35,073 nt of DNA from an uncultured Verrucomicrobiota bacterium (GTDB taxonomy: Bacteria; Verrucomicrobiota; Verrucomicrobiia; Limisphaerales; UBA9464), in the NCBI GenBank assembly GCA_903907925.1, contig CAIVQB010000140.1, positions 1 through 35,073 on the forward strand. The letters run 5' to 3'. How positions within the stretch are numbered: position 1 is the first letter of the stretch; each line of letters starts with the position of its first letter. Under the pieces are notes generated by a model. The model was not told the DNA's origin and ran no database searches. It saw only the letters and a program-made list of their open reading frames with translations. Shown piece by piece: positions 17,468-27,677 of this stretch. A program made the translations under genes and the position numbers.

Positions 17468-17592
17468 GGCGGCGGGTATTCCAACGGAGGGCCGAAGCTA
17501 GGGGTGTCCCGGGGAGGCGTCAAAGGCTTTGCCGGGGACGAAATGGAGCCCTCAGCCCTGCCGGAGTGCGGAAATGCAGTCAAAATCACCGT

Positions 17593-19860
17593 CTACGACC
17601 GACCAGCCGGGGCGATCCGGACCGCGCAGAACTTGTAGCTCGGCTGACGAGAATGGGGATCGAAACTGCCGGCGGTCAGGCGATTCACCCCGTCGTAGTG
17701 CATCGGCAGGAAGACCTGTCCGGGTTGAACGGTCCGGGTGATGAAGGCGTTGACTTCGAGAGTGCCTCGCCGGGAGGTCACACTGACTTTTCCATGCGCC
17801 TGGATGCCCAGCCGCCGGGCGTCGTCAGGGTGGACTTCGACATAGGCCTCCGTCGGGTAGAGCTTGCGCAGGATGGCGGACTTTGCGGTCCGGGTGTTGG
17901 TATGCCATTGCGCCGAGGAACCGCGGCCGGTCAGGAGGACGAAGGGATAGGCGTCATCCGTGGGTTCGGCCACCGGGCGTGGTGGATCGTAAAGAAACCG
18001 GGCCCGGCCATTCGGAGTGTGGAATTGGCCATCCTCGAACAAGCGGCGTTCCACTGCCGGGTCGGATGGCGTTGTGCGGGTGCTGGTATCGACCGTGGGC
18101 GTCTTCCATGGCCACTGGATTCCTCCACAACGGTCGATGTGCTGGTAGTCCTGGATCCCGGTGATGTCGCAGGGTTGCCCGGCGCTGAGCCGCTTGAGGA
18201 TCTGGAACGCCGCTTCGGGTGAGCTCCATTCGGCGAACTGTGGTCCGCGACCCCAGGCGGCGGCGATCAATTGAAAGATGGCAAAGTCGCTCAACGCCAC
18301 GCCCGGTGCCCGCCGCACTTTTTTGACCCGACCGATCCGGCGTTCGCTGTTGATCAGGGTTCCCTCTTTTTCACCCCAACCGGCCGCGGGAAGAATCAGG
18401 TCTGCTCGCTTCGCCGTGTCAGTGGTGTGGTAAAGATCCTGCACTACCAGGAAGTCGAGCTTGTCGAGCAGGCGATCGAACCGGCCACCATCGATCCATG
18501 AATGCGAAGAATTGGTGGCGATCACCCAGAGCCCCCGGATGGCGCCGCTTTCGATTCCGTCGATGATCTGGTCGTAGGCCCATGACGGACGGTCCGGTAC
18601 AAGCGCCGGATCCATGTTCAACGCTGTCGCCACCTGCTGGCGATGGTTCGCATCGACAAAATCGCGTCCGCCCAGCAGCGACGTGGCGTTCGCGTACAAT
18701 CGCGAACCCATCGCGTTGCACTGGCCGGTGATGGAGTTCGCACCGGTTCCGGGCCGGCCGATGTTGCCCGTCATCAGCGCCAGATTGATCAACGCCTGGG
18801 CGGTCCGGGTGGATTCGTGCCCCTGGTTCACGCCCATCGTCCACCAAAAGCTCACCCGGCGGCCGCGCGCAATCAGCTCCACGCAGCGATCGAAATCTGC
18901 CCGGGTGATCCGGGCGGCCGCGCAGGCACGCTCCGGCGTGAACTCCGCGACAAAGGTGGCGAACGCCTCGAATCCCTCGGTGTGAGCTTCGATGAATGAT
19001 CGGTCCAACGCCCCACGGGAAATCAGCGCCGCGGCGATCCCGTAGAGCAAGGTGAGGTCCGACTTGGGAGCGAGGGCGAGATGCAACGTTGCGTTGACCG
19101 CGGTCTCGGTTCGGCGCGGATCCAGCACGATGATTTCCGGATGATGCGGATTGCGCAGGACCCGTTGCCAGAGGATCGGATGAGCGATGCACGGATTCGC
19201 GCCGACGAAGACGAGCACATCCGACTCTTCGAAATCGGCGTAGGAATAGGGCGGCGCATCAAATCCGAAACTCTGTTTGTAGGCGACGTGCGCAGTCGCC
19301 ATGCACTGACGGGTGTTGGAATCCCCGTGCAATCCGCCCATGCCGAACTTGAACAACGCCCCCAGCAGGGCCATTTCCTCGGTGCAGATCTGTCCGGTGC
19401 TGAGGTAGGCGATGGAATGAAGTCCGTGGCGTTCCTGGACCCCGCGCATCCGCGTCACGAAGATGTCCATGGCCACCGACCACGACACCGGCTCCATCCG
19501 GCCGGTGGTCGGATTTCGCAGCAACGGTGTGGTGGCGCGATCGGGTGAATCCAGCGGCGTCAGCACTTCCCAGCCCTTGGGACACGCCATTCCCAGATTC
19601 ACCGGATAGTTGGGATCGGCACTGACATTGATTGCCTCACCGTTCTTGAGGTGGATGTTCAACCCGCAGCCGGTCGAGCAATAGCCACAAACCGCGGTGG
19701 TGACGGCGTCAGGTTTAAGCCGGGCCGGGACCTGGCCCAGTCCGAACGCGCCCGGAGTTCGGACCAGATCTGACGTCAACGGACCGGACCACTGCCGAAA
19801 CAGCGTGTTTTCCGGACGATCCGCGGGAACCGGGGGCGGCTGGGAGGAATCGGAGTTCAT
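17593..19860 (-). CDS. nasA: Assimilatory nitrate reductase catalytic subunit (molybdopterin, NasA/NarB-type)
   Basis: This 755-residue member of the DMSO-reductase superfamily reduces nitrate to nitrite. The N-terminal [4Fe-4S] motif is Cys58, Cys61, Cys65 and Cys93 (CGYCSTGC...GMACPKG). [19 protein letters not shown] holds the Cys expected to ligate Mo in Nap/Nas enzymes. VNQGHES and [18 protein letters not shown] are bis-MGD contacts, and a C-terminal molydop-binding domain ([17 protein letters not shown]) is present. There is no Tat signal, so it is cytoplasmic, and no Klebsiella-type C-terminal [2Fe-2S] domain. A ~50-residue N-terminal extension precedes the iron-sulfur motif. Its ATG overlaps the stop of the DmsB-DmsC-like gene (ATGA), which points to a tight complex with it. 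Last gene of the nitrate operon. Another oxyanion substrate is possible but unlikely next to nirA. Confidence 0.9.
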   Translation of the reverse strand: MNSDSSQPPPVPADRPENTLFRQWSGPLTSDLVRTPGAFGLGQVPARLKPDAVTTAVCGYCSTGCGLNIHLKNGEAINVSADPNYPVNLGMACPKGWEVLTPLDSPDRATTPLLRNPTTGRMEPVSWSVAMDIFVTRMRGVQERHGLHSIAYLSTGQICTEEMALLGALFKFGMGGLHGDSNTRQCMATAHVAYKQSFGFDAPPYSYADFEESDVLVFVGANPCIAHPILWQRVLRNPHHPEIIVLDPRRTETAVNATLHLALAPKSDLTLLYGIAAALISRGALDRSFIEAHTEGFEAFATFVAEFTPERACAAARITRADFDRCVELIARGRRVSFWWTMGVNQGHESTRTAQALINLALMTGNIGRPGTGANSITGQCNAMGSRLYANATSLLGGRDFVDANHRQQVATALNMDPALVPDRPSWAYDQIIDGIESGAIRGLWVIATNSSHSWIDGGRFDRLLDKLDFLVVQDLYHTTDTAKRADLILPAAGWGEKEGTLINSERRIGRVKKVRRAPGVALSDFAIFQLIAAAWGRGPQFAEWSSPEAAFQILKRLSAGQPCDITGIQDYQHIDRCGGIQWPWKTPTVDTSTRTTPSDPAVERRLFEDGQFHTPNGRARFLYDPPRPVAEPTDDAYPFVLLTGRGSSAQWHTNTRTAKSAILRKLYPTEAYVEVHPDDARRLGIQAHGKVSVTSRRGTLEVNAFITRTVQPGQVFLPMHYDGVNRLTAGSFDPHSRQPSYKFCAVRIAPAGRS

Positions 19861-21593
19861 GGCATGCCCGGCATACGGTTGGGCGATGCCGTGCGGAAGA
19901 ACAGCCAACGTTCGAGGATTTCCCCGCCCAAACAGACCAGTGCCATCATCGGAACCAGTGCGGATCCGGAAGCATCGGTCACCGCCGGACCTTGGCCCGT
20001 CAGCATTCCCAGGGGAACCACGATGCCGGCGAGGCCCCCAATCAACAGCCGGATCGCGTGGGGAATGCGGAATGTTCCGGAAAGAAACTCGACCGTTCGC
20101 CGCGATTCATCGGGATGGAGATCGCTCCCGCCCGCACCGCTCGCCGCGCGCAGTTCGAGTGCCAGTTTGATCCCGTTCGCCACGATGACGCCCGTCAGCA
20201 ACGCCGATTGAAGGAGCGCCGAAATCGGCCCGAGCAGAACCAGCCCGAGCCAGCAGCCCAGACTGATCATCGTTCCAAAGAAACGCGGTGCGGTGACGGC
20301 GTCCCGCCAGCACCAGCGTCCGGTGTCGGAATAGACCCGCGTTTGGGCGAACACCGCTGCCACCGCCAGACCCCACAACGGAATGCTCCACAGCGCGGGC
20401 GGCAGTTGAATGAGAGAACGTCCGACGGGCGTTTCTGAGAGAATCCAGTACGGAAAGGTTCTTAGTCCGATCAACGCCGCTGCCGTCGCCGCCGCTCCGG
20501 CGAATGCGTTCAGCGCGATGGCTTCCCGGCTCAGCCAACTCGTCCGCCAGCCGAGCCAGACCCGCCATGCTTTTCGAGGTTGCCCGAGGTGAGCCACGCT
20601 TCCGGCCAAACCCGCGGCGAGGAAGGCCATCGCGATCACCGCCAACCGGAAGATCCCGGCATCGGAATTCGAGCCGGGCGTGCCTCGGGTCCACGCCATT
20701 CCTGCAGCCAGTGCGAGTCCACCGATGCCCGCCTGGGTGCCAACGAGTAGAAGGATCAACGGCCAATGCGCCGGCTGGGGCTTGGGTTGCGAATGGTCGG
20801 CCGCCCGCAACGTGGCCTCCGGTGCCCGGGTGATGTACCGAGTGGTCGGAAGGGTGATCGACGGATCGGGCGAATCCGGAAGCCATTTTCCGGGCTTCGA
20901 GGGCGTGCGGAATTCCACCCGCACCCAGGCGGTGGAAACCGTCGTGACCCGGATGGCCTCGTTGGGGCAGGCCTGGACGCAGGCGGGTGCTTCACCTTCG
21001 GCGAGCCGGCCATGACAGAGATCGCATTTCCGGACGATGCCCCGCCGCGCCGAATAGCGCGGCACTTCGTAGGGACATTTCATCACACAATAGCTGCAGC
21101 CGATGCATTGATCGTCGAGATGCCGGACGATTCCGGTCGAGGGATCCTTTTCGTAGGCCAGCACCGGGCATCCGAGGAGGCAGGCCGGTTCGACGCAATG
21201 ATGACAGGCGGTGGTGACGGTGCGTTGAACGGACAGAACCTGGTTGCCGGGCGCAGATCCGGCCGCGCGCGGAATGACGGTTTCGCCGAACAACACCCCG
21301 ACATCCCGCCAGCTCTCGTCATCGTCCAGTCCGTTCAACGCATGACAGGCCGTGACGCAGCCCTTGCATCCGGAACACCGGTCGAGGTCGACTTCGAAGG
21401 CGTATTGCTCACCCGGGCGCGGGGCGGTGAGTGGGATCAGGTCGCGATAGTGTCGTTCGAGCAGCGGCACCTCGGAGTCATGGCGTCGTGAAAATGAATC
21501 GACGGCCGTCAACCGGCGCTGCTCCGCGAGCAGGGTATCGATCAGCGTGTCGACGGATTCCCCGGCGGGAGTTGGGAGATGGGGAGGGATCAT
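19857..21593 (-). CDS. DmsB-DmsC-type fusion: four-cluster ferredoxin plus membrane anchor
   Basis: This 578-residue fusion has a DmsB-like N-terminal half with sixteen cysteines in four groups: 73/76/79/83, 130/133/138/142, 163/166/169/173 and 190/193/205/209. This is enough for four [4Fe-4S] clusters. From about residue 275 on there are roughly eight hydrophobic helices resembling the DmsC/NrfD-like quinol-oxidising anchor, for example [20 protein letters not shown] and [20 protein letters not shown]. An N-terminal ~70-residue extension has the phrase [21 protein letters not shown]. With no Tat signal, the iron-sulfur half should face the cytoplasm and pass electrons from membrane quinol to NasA, whose gene it overlaps by 4 nt. 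In E. coli the corresponding B and C subunits are separate proteins. The role is inferred from domains and gene order. Confidence 0.9.
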   Translation of the reverse strand: MIPPHLPTPAGESVDTLIDTLLAEQRRLTAVDSFSRRHDSEVPLLERHYRDLIPLTAPRPGEQYAFEVDLDRCSGCKGCVTACHALNGLDDDESWRDVGVLFGETVIPRAAGSAPGNQVLSVQRTVTTACHHCVEPACLLGCPVLAYEKDPSTGIVRHLDDQCIGCSYCVMKCPYEVPRYSARRGIVRKCDLCHGRLAEGEAPACVQACPNEAIRVTTVSTAWVRVEFRTPSKPGKWLPDSPDPSITLPTTRYITRAPEATLRAADHSQPKPQPAHWPLILLLVGTQAGIGGLALAAGMAWTRGTPGSNSDAGIFRLAVIAMAFLAAGLAGSVAHLGQPRKAWRVWLGWRTSWLSREAIALNAFAGAAATAAALIGLRTFPYWILSETPVGRSLIQLPPALWSIPLWGLAVAAVFAQTRVYSDTGRWCWRDAVTAPRFFGTMISLGCWLGLVLLGPISALLQSALLTGVIVANGIKLALELRAASGAGGSDLHPDESRRTVEFLSGTFRIPHAIRLLIGGLAGIVVPLGMLTGQGPAVTDASGSALVPMMALVCLGGEILERWLFFRTASPNRMPGMP

Positions 21594-21637
21594 TCCCGTT
21601 CCGGGGTGGCCGTGGCTGGAGCGAACGCTGCGAATTC

Positions 21638-23428
21638 TCAGGCTTCCTGGGTGAACAATTCCTGAAGGCGTCCAATTTCATGACGGACGGTGAACGTTTG
21701 AAACGATTCGCCGAAGTTTCGGTGCTTGAGATAACCGCGCAGGATTTTCTCCACCGTTTCCTTCAACTCATGAAGGGCGACGCCCTGGAACAACTGTCGG
21801 CCGATGGCCTGGCGATCGCCGAATCCGCCCCCGACAAAGATGTGATAGCCCTCGCGACTTTCCCCGCCGACCTTGACGGTGGCGCCGAGAAGACCGAGGT
21901 CGCCCATGTAATGCTGGGCGCAGGAATTCGGGCAGCCGGTGAGGTGGATGTTGACCGGCTGATCCAGTTGGATGCGGGCGTCGAGATACTTCATCAAGTC
22001 CAGCGCGTGACCCTTGGTGTTCGAACTGGCGAATTTGCAATACGCGTTGCCGGTGCAGGCGATGAATCCGCTTTTGAGATTCGATTGCCGCCAGTCGAAA
22101 CCCATCTTGAGCACCGCCTTCTTCACTGTCTCGACATAGGCGTCCGGCACATTGGGAATAATGAAATTCTGCCAGACCGTCATGCGGATCTCGCCCGTGC
22201 CGTACAACTCGGAGATCTCCGCCAACCGCCGAAGCTGGCGTGCGGTGACCTGGCCCACCGGCACCGCCACGCCGATCCAGTTCAATCCGCGCTGCCGTTG
22301 CGGATAGACGCCCACCTGCGGATGCGGATCTTCGGCAGGAGCTGTCACCGGAGAAGTAGTGGCCCCAGCGGCAGGAACGCGCAGGAGAGCGTGACCCAGC
22401 AGCGTTTCCGTCTCGGCGAGGTAACGGTCGAGGGTCCAGTGTTCGAGCAGGTGCTTGAGCCGCGCCTTCTTTCGATCGGTGCGGTTGCCGTGGTTCACGT
22501 AGACCCGCAGCAGCGCGCTCGCCACCTTCAACGCCTCTGATGGCCGGACCAAAACGCCGAGATCGCGGGCGAAGGCCTTGTGTCCGGTGGCACCACCGAG
22601 CGCGACCCGAAAATACACACCGGGTTCAACCTCATTGGAAATGATGTCGCCAACACGCGGGCCCCCGGGTGCCGTCGTCGCGGAGGCCGTGGCCAGGACC
22701 CGGACCGCCTTGAATCCAATGTCATTGGTGTCTTCGACGGTCGGAATCTTTCCGCCGCCGTGGAAGGCGATGTTGAATTTCCGCGGGAGATCGTAGAACT
22801 CGCGGTGATTAAGGATGAGCTGGGCGAGCCCGAGCGTGAGCGGGAGGGTCTCGATCAATTCGGCCGGATCCACGCCACTGGTCGGATCGCAGGTCAGGTT
22901 GCGAACATTGTCGGCGCCGGCACCACGGGTGTGGAGGCCCGTCGCCTGCACGCGGCGGAGGAATTCCACGGTGTCGCGTGGCCGGATCAACCGCATCTGG
23001 AGATTGGCCCGGGTGGTGATCTGGATGTAGCCGGTCGTCAACTGCTCGGCCACGGCGGCGAGTTCGCGCAGTTGGAAGCTGAACAATTGTCCACCCGGAA
23101 TGCGGAGCCGCGCCATGTAGCCCTCGTGGTTGGGCGCGAGATAGAACAGGCCGTTCCATTTGAATCGGAACGTGTTTTCCCGGTCCGGCGCCTGGTCGGC
23201 TGCCGCGTGCTGGAGCAGGAGCGGGTAGGCGTCCAGCGGATGCAACTCCCGCTTGATCCGTTCCTCGGGAATCAGGTCGTCGAGTGACACTGTGGCGGGT
23301 GTGGCAGAGGGGGGTGGCACGATGTCGCCAAAGGTGAAGCCGCGGTTCCGCAGTCCAGCGAACCAGCCGTCGAGATAGGCGCCCTGTTCGGGATTGAGCT
23401 TTTGTCCGGCGATCTCGGTGAGGGTCAT
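21638..23428 (-). CDS. nirA: Ferredoxin-type nitrite reductase NirA (siroheme, [4Fe-4S])
   Basis: This 596-residue siroheme enzyme carries out six-electron reduction of nitrite to ammonium in the cytoplasm. Two nitrite/sulfite reductase half-domain repeats are visible: FSFQLRELAAVAEQLTTGYI in the first half and VTARQLRRLAEISELYGTGE in the second. The cluster-siroheme cysteines appear as CTGNAYC (C-x5-C) and TGCPNSC (C-x3-C). The arginine/lysine-rich anion-binding pattern ITTRANLQMRLI is present. The ATG at 23428 is preferred; a TTG at 23458 would only add ten residues. It lies 30 nt after the CysJ-like flavoprotein gene, its likely electron donor, and 44 nt before the iron-sulfur/anchor gene. 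Sulfite reductase is the main alternative, but the nitrate operon context argues for nitrite. Confidence 0.92.
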   Translation of the reverse strand: MTLTEIAGQKLNPEQGAYLDGWFAGLRNRGFTFGDIVPPPSATPATVSLDDLIPEERIKRELHPLDAYPLLLQHAAADQAPDRENTFRFKWNGLFYLAPNHEGYMARLRIPGGQLFSFQLRELAAVAEQLTTGYIQITTRANLQMRLIRPRDTVEFLRRVQATGLHTRGAGADNVRNLTCDPTSGVDPAELIETLPLTLGLAQLILNHREFYDLPRKFNIAFHGGGKIPTVEDTNDIGFKAVRVLATASATTAPGGPRVGDIISNEVEPGVYFRVALGGATGHKAFARDLGVLVRPSEALKVASALLRVYVNHGNRTDRKKARLKHLLEHWTLDRYLAETETLLGHALLRVPAAGATTSPVTAPAEDPHPQVGVYPQRQRGLNWIGVAVPVGQVTARQLRRLAEISELYGTGEIRMTVWQNFIIPNVPDAYVETVKKAVLKMGFDWRQSNLKSGFIACTGNAYCKFASSNTKGHALDLMKYLDARIQLDQPVNIHLTGCPNSCAQHYMGDLGLLGATVKVGGESREGYHIFVGGGFGDRQAIGRQLFQGVALHELKETVEKILRGYLKHRNFGESFQTFTVRHEIGRLQELFTQEA

Positions 23429-23458
23429 GGGGATGATTCCGGTGAGGTTGCGATCCAA

Positions 23459-25258
23459 TCAATAGACATCGCGTTGATACCGCTTGGCGGACTTGAGCCC
23501 GGCCACGTATTCGGCGGCCTGGTCGGCGGTGACGCCGCCCGCCGTTTCGATCAATCGATGCAGCGCGCCATCGACGTCTTTGGCCATGCGCTTGGCGTCG
23601 CCGCAGACGTACACATGCGCGCCACGCTCCAACCACTGCCACAACTCCGCACCGTTTTCGCGCATGCGATCCTGCACATAGATCTTCGCCGCCTGATCCC
23701 GGCTGAAGGCTAGGTCCAGGCGGGTGAGAAATCCGTCCGCATGCAGCGGCACGATTTCATCCTCGTACAGAAAATCGGTGCTCCGCCGTTGATCGCCGAA
23801 AAACAACCAGTTCGGTCCGGTCGCTCCCATGGCCCGGCGTTCTTCGAGGAAGGCGCGGAAGGGGGCGATCCCGGTTCCAGGTCCGATGAGGATGATGGGC
23901 ACCGATCCGTCGGCGGGGAGACGGAAGCCGTGCGACGTCTGGACGAACACCGGCACCGCCGGTTCATCGAGAACGACGCGATCGGCGAGGAACCCGGAAC
24001 ACACACCGGACCGACCCCGTCCGTGCGCCTCGTAACGGACGACGGAGATCGTGAGATGCACCTGGCCGGGATGGGCCTTGGGTGACGAGGAAATCGAGTA
24101 GAGCCGCGGGGGAAGCTTGCGCAGCGAGGCCGTGAATTCAGCGGGCGTGAATCCCGCACCCTGGCAGGCTTGAAGGATGTCGAGCACGTCGCGGCCGAAG
24201 GTCCACCGATCGAGTTCCACCTTTTGTTCAGGGGCCAACAATTTCAGCAAAGCGTCATTCGCTGATCGACGCGCGGCTTCCTTCAGCAACGGGGGTGGCA
24301 CCGCGGTGACGGTCAGGTGATGCAACAGGGCATCGCGAATCGGGATCGGGATCTCTCCACCGGCGGGATGCGGAACCGTTTCCGCGCCCGTGAACCGAAG
24401 CTGCGACAACACCTCGTCGACGAGCTTCGGGCAATTGGACGGGACCACACCCAGCGCGTCGCCAACGTCGTAACTCAACCCGCTGCCTTCGAGGGAGAAT
24501 TCGAAATGGCGGGTGTCCTTGTCCGAGCCGGTTCGATTCAAACGGCGATTGGCCTGGAGGCGGGACTCAAACGGACGGTTGCGGGAATAGCCCGAAGCGG
24601 TTTCAGCGACTGCGGGTTTCGGCGGGTCAGTGGCCGACGCAGCGGTCGCCGGTGCGGGCGTGGCGGTGGTGACGGATGTTTCAGCTTCCAGGGCGGTCCA
24701 CAGGGATTCGATCCAGGCCTTGGCGGTGGCCTCGTAGTCGACGTCGCATTCGCCGCGGGCGACGACGCGTTTGCCGCCGAGCTGTTCGAAGCGTTGATCC
24801 AACTTTTTGGAGGCGCCACAGAAGTCGGCGTAGTTGCGGTCACCGAGACCCAGCACGGCGAACGACAGGTGCTCCAAGCGTGCGGCGGTCTCCGTCGAAA
24901 TCCGGCTCCAGAAGGCGGTCGCGTTGTCGGGCGGATCACCATCGCCCCAGGTGCTGGTGACGATGATGCAGCGGGATTCGCGGGCAAGATCCTCGGCAGT
25001 GACCGCGTTGAGTTCCTTGAGCGTCGCCTGAAATCCCCGCCGTCCGGCCTCCTTGGAAATGGATTTCGCAAGACCGCCCGCCGAACCGGTCTGACTGCCG
25101 AACGCCACCAGCAGTGGGATCTGCGGGCGCGGAGCCGCCGCCGGTCCCGGGCCGGAACCCGAAACGTCGGCGAGGATGCCCGCCAGATAGCCGTTCAGCC
25201 ACGCGCGTTGTTCGGCGGTGAACGGGGCGTTTTCCGGAAGGCTGGGAACCGCGGGCAT
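23459..25258 (-). CDS. CysJ-like NADPH-dependent diflavin reductase
   Basis: This 599-residue protein has CysJ/P450-reductase architecture. It starts with a short helix (EQRAWLNGYLAGILA), then a flavodoxin/FMN domain with FGSQTGSAGGLA, TSTWGDGDPPDNA and LGLGDRNYADFCG. An FAD domain follows with RLYSISSSPKAHPG. The NADPH domain has IGPGTGIAPFRAFLEER and VYVCGDAKRMAKDVD, and the protein ends in the typical C-terminal aromatic (DVY). In sulfite reductase CysJ passes NADPH electrons to the hemoprotein CysI; here the gene sits 30 nt before nirA, so it is probably NirA's private donor in place of ferredoxin. The ATG at 25258 is chosen; GTG 25279 is an alternative. Family assignment is firm, partner assignment inferred. 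Confidence 0.92.
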   Translation of the reverse strand: MPAVPSLPENAPFTAEQRAWLNGYLAGILADVSGSGPGPAAAPRPQIPLLVAFGSQTGSAGGLAKSISKEAGRRGFQATLKELNAVTAEDLARESRCIIVTSTWGDGDPPDNATAFWSRISTETAARLEHLSFAVLGLGDRNYADFCGASKKLDQRFEQLGGKRVVARGECDVDYEATAKAWIESLWTALEAETSVTTATPAPATAASATDPPKPAVAETASGYSRNRPFESRLQANRRLNRTGSDKDTRHFEFSLEGSGLSYDVGDALGVVPSNCPKLVDEVLSQLRFTGAETVPHPAGGEIPIPIRDALLHHLTVTAVPPPLLKEAARRSANDALLKLLAPEQKVELDRWTFGRDVLDILQACQGAGFTPAEFTASLRKLPPRLYSISSSPKAHPGQVHLTISVVRYEAHGRGRSGVCSGFLADRVVLDEPAVPVFVQTSHGFRLPADGSVPIILIGPGTGIAPFRAFLEERRAMGATGPNWLFFGDQRRSTDFLYEDEIVPLHADGFLTRLDLAFSRDQAAKIYVQDRMRENGAELWQWLERGAHVYVCGDAKRMAKDVDGALHRLIETAGGVTADQAAEYVAGLKSAKRYQRDVY

Positions 25259-25282
25259 GATGCGTGTGTAGAGGCCCACCGC

Positions 25283-26806
25283 TTAGAAACTGAACTGGGT
25301 CTGGAGATAAATGTAGTCGGCGTCCTTGGATCCGATGGCGGAGAGGGAGCTCGATACATAACTGCCGCGGAAGAAATGGCAGTAGGCGGCTTCGATCGAG
25401 ATATACGGCGAAAGCGCCCAGGTGGCGACGAGATCGGTTTCGGCTCCGAGCGCGCTGCTGTAGGTGGGATTGATGCCGTAGCCGTTGCCTGGAGTGGCGG
25501 CCAGCCCGCCACGCCGCGCGCCGGTGACGGTGTAGAAACTGTCGTGCGTGTCCGCGAGCCACATCAGATGCGCTTCGGCCAGCAACGTGAGCCGGGCCAT
25601 CGGCTTCAGGCTGCTGAAGAAGCGCAGATCGTGCAGATTCTGCAGCGAGGCGAAGTCGGCAAACCCGTAGAACTTGTGATTGGTCGGGAAGAGGTTTTCG
25701 AAGGTCTGATGCTTGCCGTCGTTGGGATTCGAGTCACCGGAACCGAAGCAGTATTCGAGGCCGACCTTCGGAGTGAAGGCCACTTCCTGCCAGGTGTAGC
25801 TGGCATTGGCCACGGCCATGTAGGCCTGCTGTTCCAAGCCCCGGGCCGAAGCGGTCGCGATGGCCGGATCGTTGTAGTGACCGAACTGGTACGCGCCATC
25901 GACGAAGAAGTTGATGTTGCCCCAGTCGTTGGTCGCCGAGACGAAGCGCGCACCCAGGGTGTAGATGTCGCGGGCGGAGGTGACGGTGAACGGACTGCGC
26001 GGGCCCGGGCTGGTGGCCTGGGGGCTGGCGTTGCGGGACAGAAAATAGAAGTCCGAGACCAGCGAAGGGATCTTGCGCGATGTCAGATAGGCACCGGAGA
26101 AGTAATCGTAGTCGTTGGCCGTGTTGAAATTATTGTCATCGGGCAGAACGATCCGGGAGGTGAAGAAATCGCCGGAAAACCAGGAATTCTGCCAGCGGAG
26201 TTTGGCGGCATCGAAGACCCGGCCGACATTGTTCCAAGCAAAGGCGCCGACGAGGCGTTCCTCACCGTAGCTGAGTTCCTGACGCCCGACCTTGAGTGAG
26301 AGCGGGAATTCCTTGTGATTGCCCAGACCGAGGTAGGCCTGGTGGAGATCGATGGGGCCGTCGGATTCCGGACCAGCGCCGCTGCCGGGCAGGGCACCGG
26401 TGCTGGGGCGCTTGTCATTGGTGCTGGAACTGTTACGGCCCTGGACGAAAGCCTCGAACCATTTGCCGGTGTAGCCGACCCGGATGAGCGTCTTCTGGAG
26501 AAGATAGGAATTGTCGTTCAACACGCCGGGCTTGGCTGAAAAATCAGTCCCGGAACCAGCACCGGTGGCACCACCGTTCTCCTTCATCTCGTAGCGGGCG
26601 CGATATTGGACGCCGAGGTTCCAGGCCGCCATGTAGGGATCATCGGCGCGGAGATAGTCGTTGAGGAACCCCGTCGACGGCCGCAGCGGCGTGTCCAACC
26701 CGAGATCCAGGGGTGGCGCGGCCTGAAGCGAAACCGAAAGCGCGGCGACCGCCGCGATGGCCAGCGCGGCTTTGGGCAGGGTGGGAATGGGTGAGGGTGG
26801 GTTCAT
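25283..26806 (-). CDS. Outer-membrane porin, alginate-export (AlgE-like) family
   Basis: This 507-residue protein has a clear Sec signal peptide (KAALAIAAVAALSVSLQA, cleavage likely before APPLDL). Then come many alternating aromatic/polar strands typical of a beta-barrel, and a C-terminal strand ending in Phe (YIYLQTQFSF). Phrases such as RYEMKENGG, LHQAYLGL, SLKVGRQELSYGEERLVGAF and WQNSWFSGDFFTSRIVLPDD fit the alginate_exp family, which also covers non-alginate anion porins. It lies between the ABC importer genes and the reductase genes with 24-34 nt spacing, so it most likely lets nitrate or nitrite cross the outer membrane. No alginate genes are nearby. The substrate is inferred. Confidence 0.88.
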   Translation of the reverse strand: MNPPSPIPTLPKAALAIAAVAALSVSLQAAPPLDLGLDTPLRPSTGFLNDYLRADDPYMAAWNLGVQYRARYEMKENGGATGAGSGTDFSAKPGVLNDNSYLLQKTLIRVGYTGKWFEAFVQGRNSSSTNDKRPSTGALPGSGAGPESDGPIDLHQAYLGLGNHKEFPLSLKVGRQELSYGEERLVGAFAWNNVGRVFDAAKLRWQNSWFSGDFFTSRIVLPDDNNFNTANDYDYFSGAYLTSRKIPSLVSDFYFLSRNASPQATSPGPRSPFTVTSARDIYTLGARFVSATNDWGNINFFVDGAYQFGHYNDPAIATASARGLEQQAYMAVANASYTWQEVAFTPKVGLEYCFGSGDSNPNDGKHQTFENLFPTNHKFYGFADFASLQNLHDLRFFSSLKPMARLTLLAEAHLMWLADTHDSFYTVTGARRGGLAATPGNGYGINPTYSSALGAETDLVATWALSPYISIEAAYCHFFRGSYVSSSLSAIGSKDADYIYLQTQFSF

Positions 26807-26840
26807 GGAATGGGTGTTCGAAGGGTGGTGGGAACAGGGA

Positions 26841-27677
26841 TCAGGCGGAAACGGGGATGGACTCGGCAGGCGCAGTCTGGTGCGCCGGCATCGGCTTGCG
26901 TTGATGGGCGCGAACTTCGAGGAACTCGATGAGAGTGGCGCGGAGCCGGTGGTATTCCGGATGTTCCATCAGGGTCTTGCGGTCACGCGGACGGGGAAGT
27001 TTCACCTCGAGGATTTCGCCGATGCCGGCCTCGGGTCCGTCGGTCATGCAGACCACCCGATCGGACAGATACAACGCCTCGTCGACGTCGTGGGTCACCA
27101 TGACGGTGGTGATCTGGTTCCGGCGCCAGAGATTGATGAGCACCTGCTGAAGTTCGTAGCGGGTCAGGGAATCGAGCATCCCGAATGGCTCGTCGAGCAG
27201 CAGCATCTTGGGCTTGAGGGCGAAGGCCCGGGCGATTCCGACCCGTTGACGCATGCCCTGCGACAGTTCGGCCGGCCGTTTGTCCATGAAATCGGCGAGC
27301 CCCACCACGGTGAGGTAGTATTCAGCGATCTGTTCCCGTTCCAGCCGGGTGGCGGTGAAGAACACCTGGTTGATGCCCAGCATCACGTTCTCCCGTGCGG
27401 TCATCCACGGAAGAAGCGAGGGCGACTGAAAGACGATGCCGCGGTCCGGTCCCGGGCCGCTCAGTTCGCGTCCGGCAAGGATGATGCCGCCGTCCCTGAT
27501 CTCGGTGAGGCCGGCGATCATCATCAATACCGTCGATTTGCCGCAGCCTGAATGGCCGATGATGGTGACGAATTCGCCCTTGGCGATTTTCAGGTTAAAG
27601 TCCTGAACGATCGTCTGTGGGCCGCGGGCGGACGCATAGACCTTCTTCAGGTTGAACAACTCGAGATGCGCACTCAC
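26841..27677 (-). CDS. Nitrate-type ABC transporter ATP-binding protein (NrtD-like)
   Basis: This 278-residue ABC ATPase of the nitrate/sulfonate/taurine class shows Walker [10 protein letters not shown] (41-49), a Q-loop region around [18 protein letters not shown], signature [14 protein letters not shown] (Gln in place of the usual Gly), Walker [12 protein letters not shown], and switch His in [11 protein letters not shown]. The GTG start overlaps the stop of the preceding ATPase gene (GTGA), so the two are probably made in equal amounts and form a heterodimer on the cytoplasmic face of NrtB. There is no fused substrate-binding domain. It is followed 34 nt later by the porin gene. Confidence 0.92.
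   Translation of the reverse strand: MSAHLELFNLKKVYASARGPQTIVQDFNLKIAKGEFVTIIGHSGCGKSTVLMMIAGLTEIRDGGIILAGRELSGPGPDRGIVFQSPSLLPWMTARENVMLGINQVFFTATRLEREQIAEYYLTVVGLADFMDKRPAELSQGMRQRVGIARAFALKPKMLLLDEPFGMLDSLTRYELQQVLINLWRRNQITTVMVTHDVDEALYLSDRVVCMTDGPEAGIGEILEVKLPRPRDRKTLMEHPEYHRLRATLIEFLEVRAHQRKPMPAHQTAPAESIPVSA

Noticed and set aside
16352-17638. 428-codon plus-strand open frame
   Set aside because: Antisense to secA and shows no family motifs.
24317-26299. 660-codon plus-strand open frame
   Set aside because: It is antisense to the CysJ-like and porin genes; no recognisable domain, and the codon pattern mirrors the real genes in GC-rich DNA.
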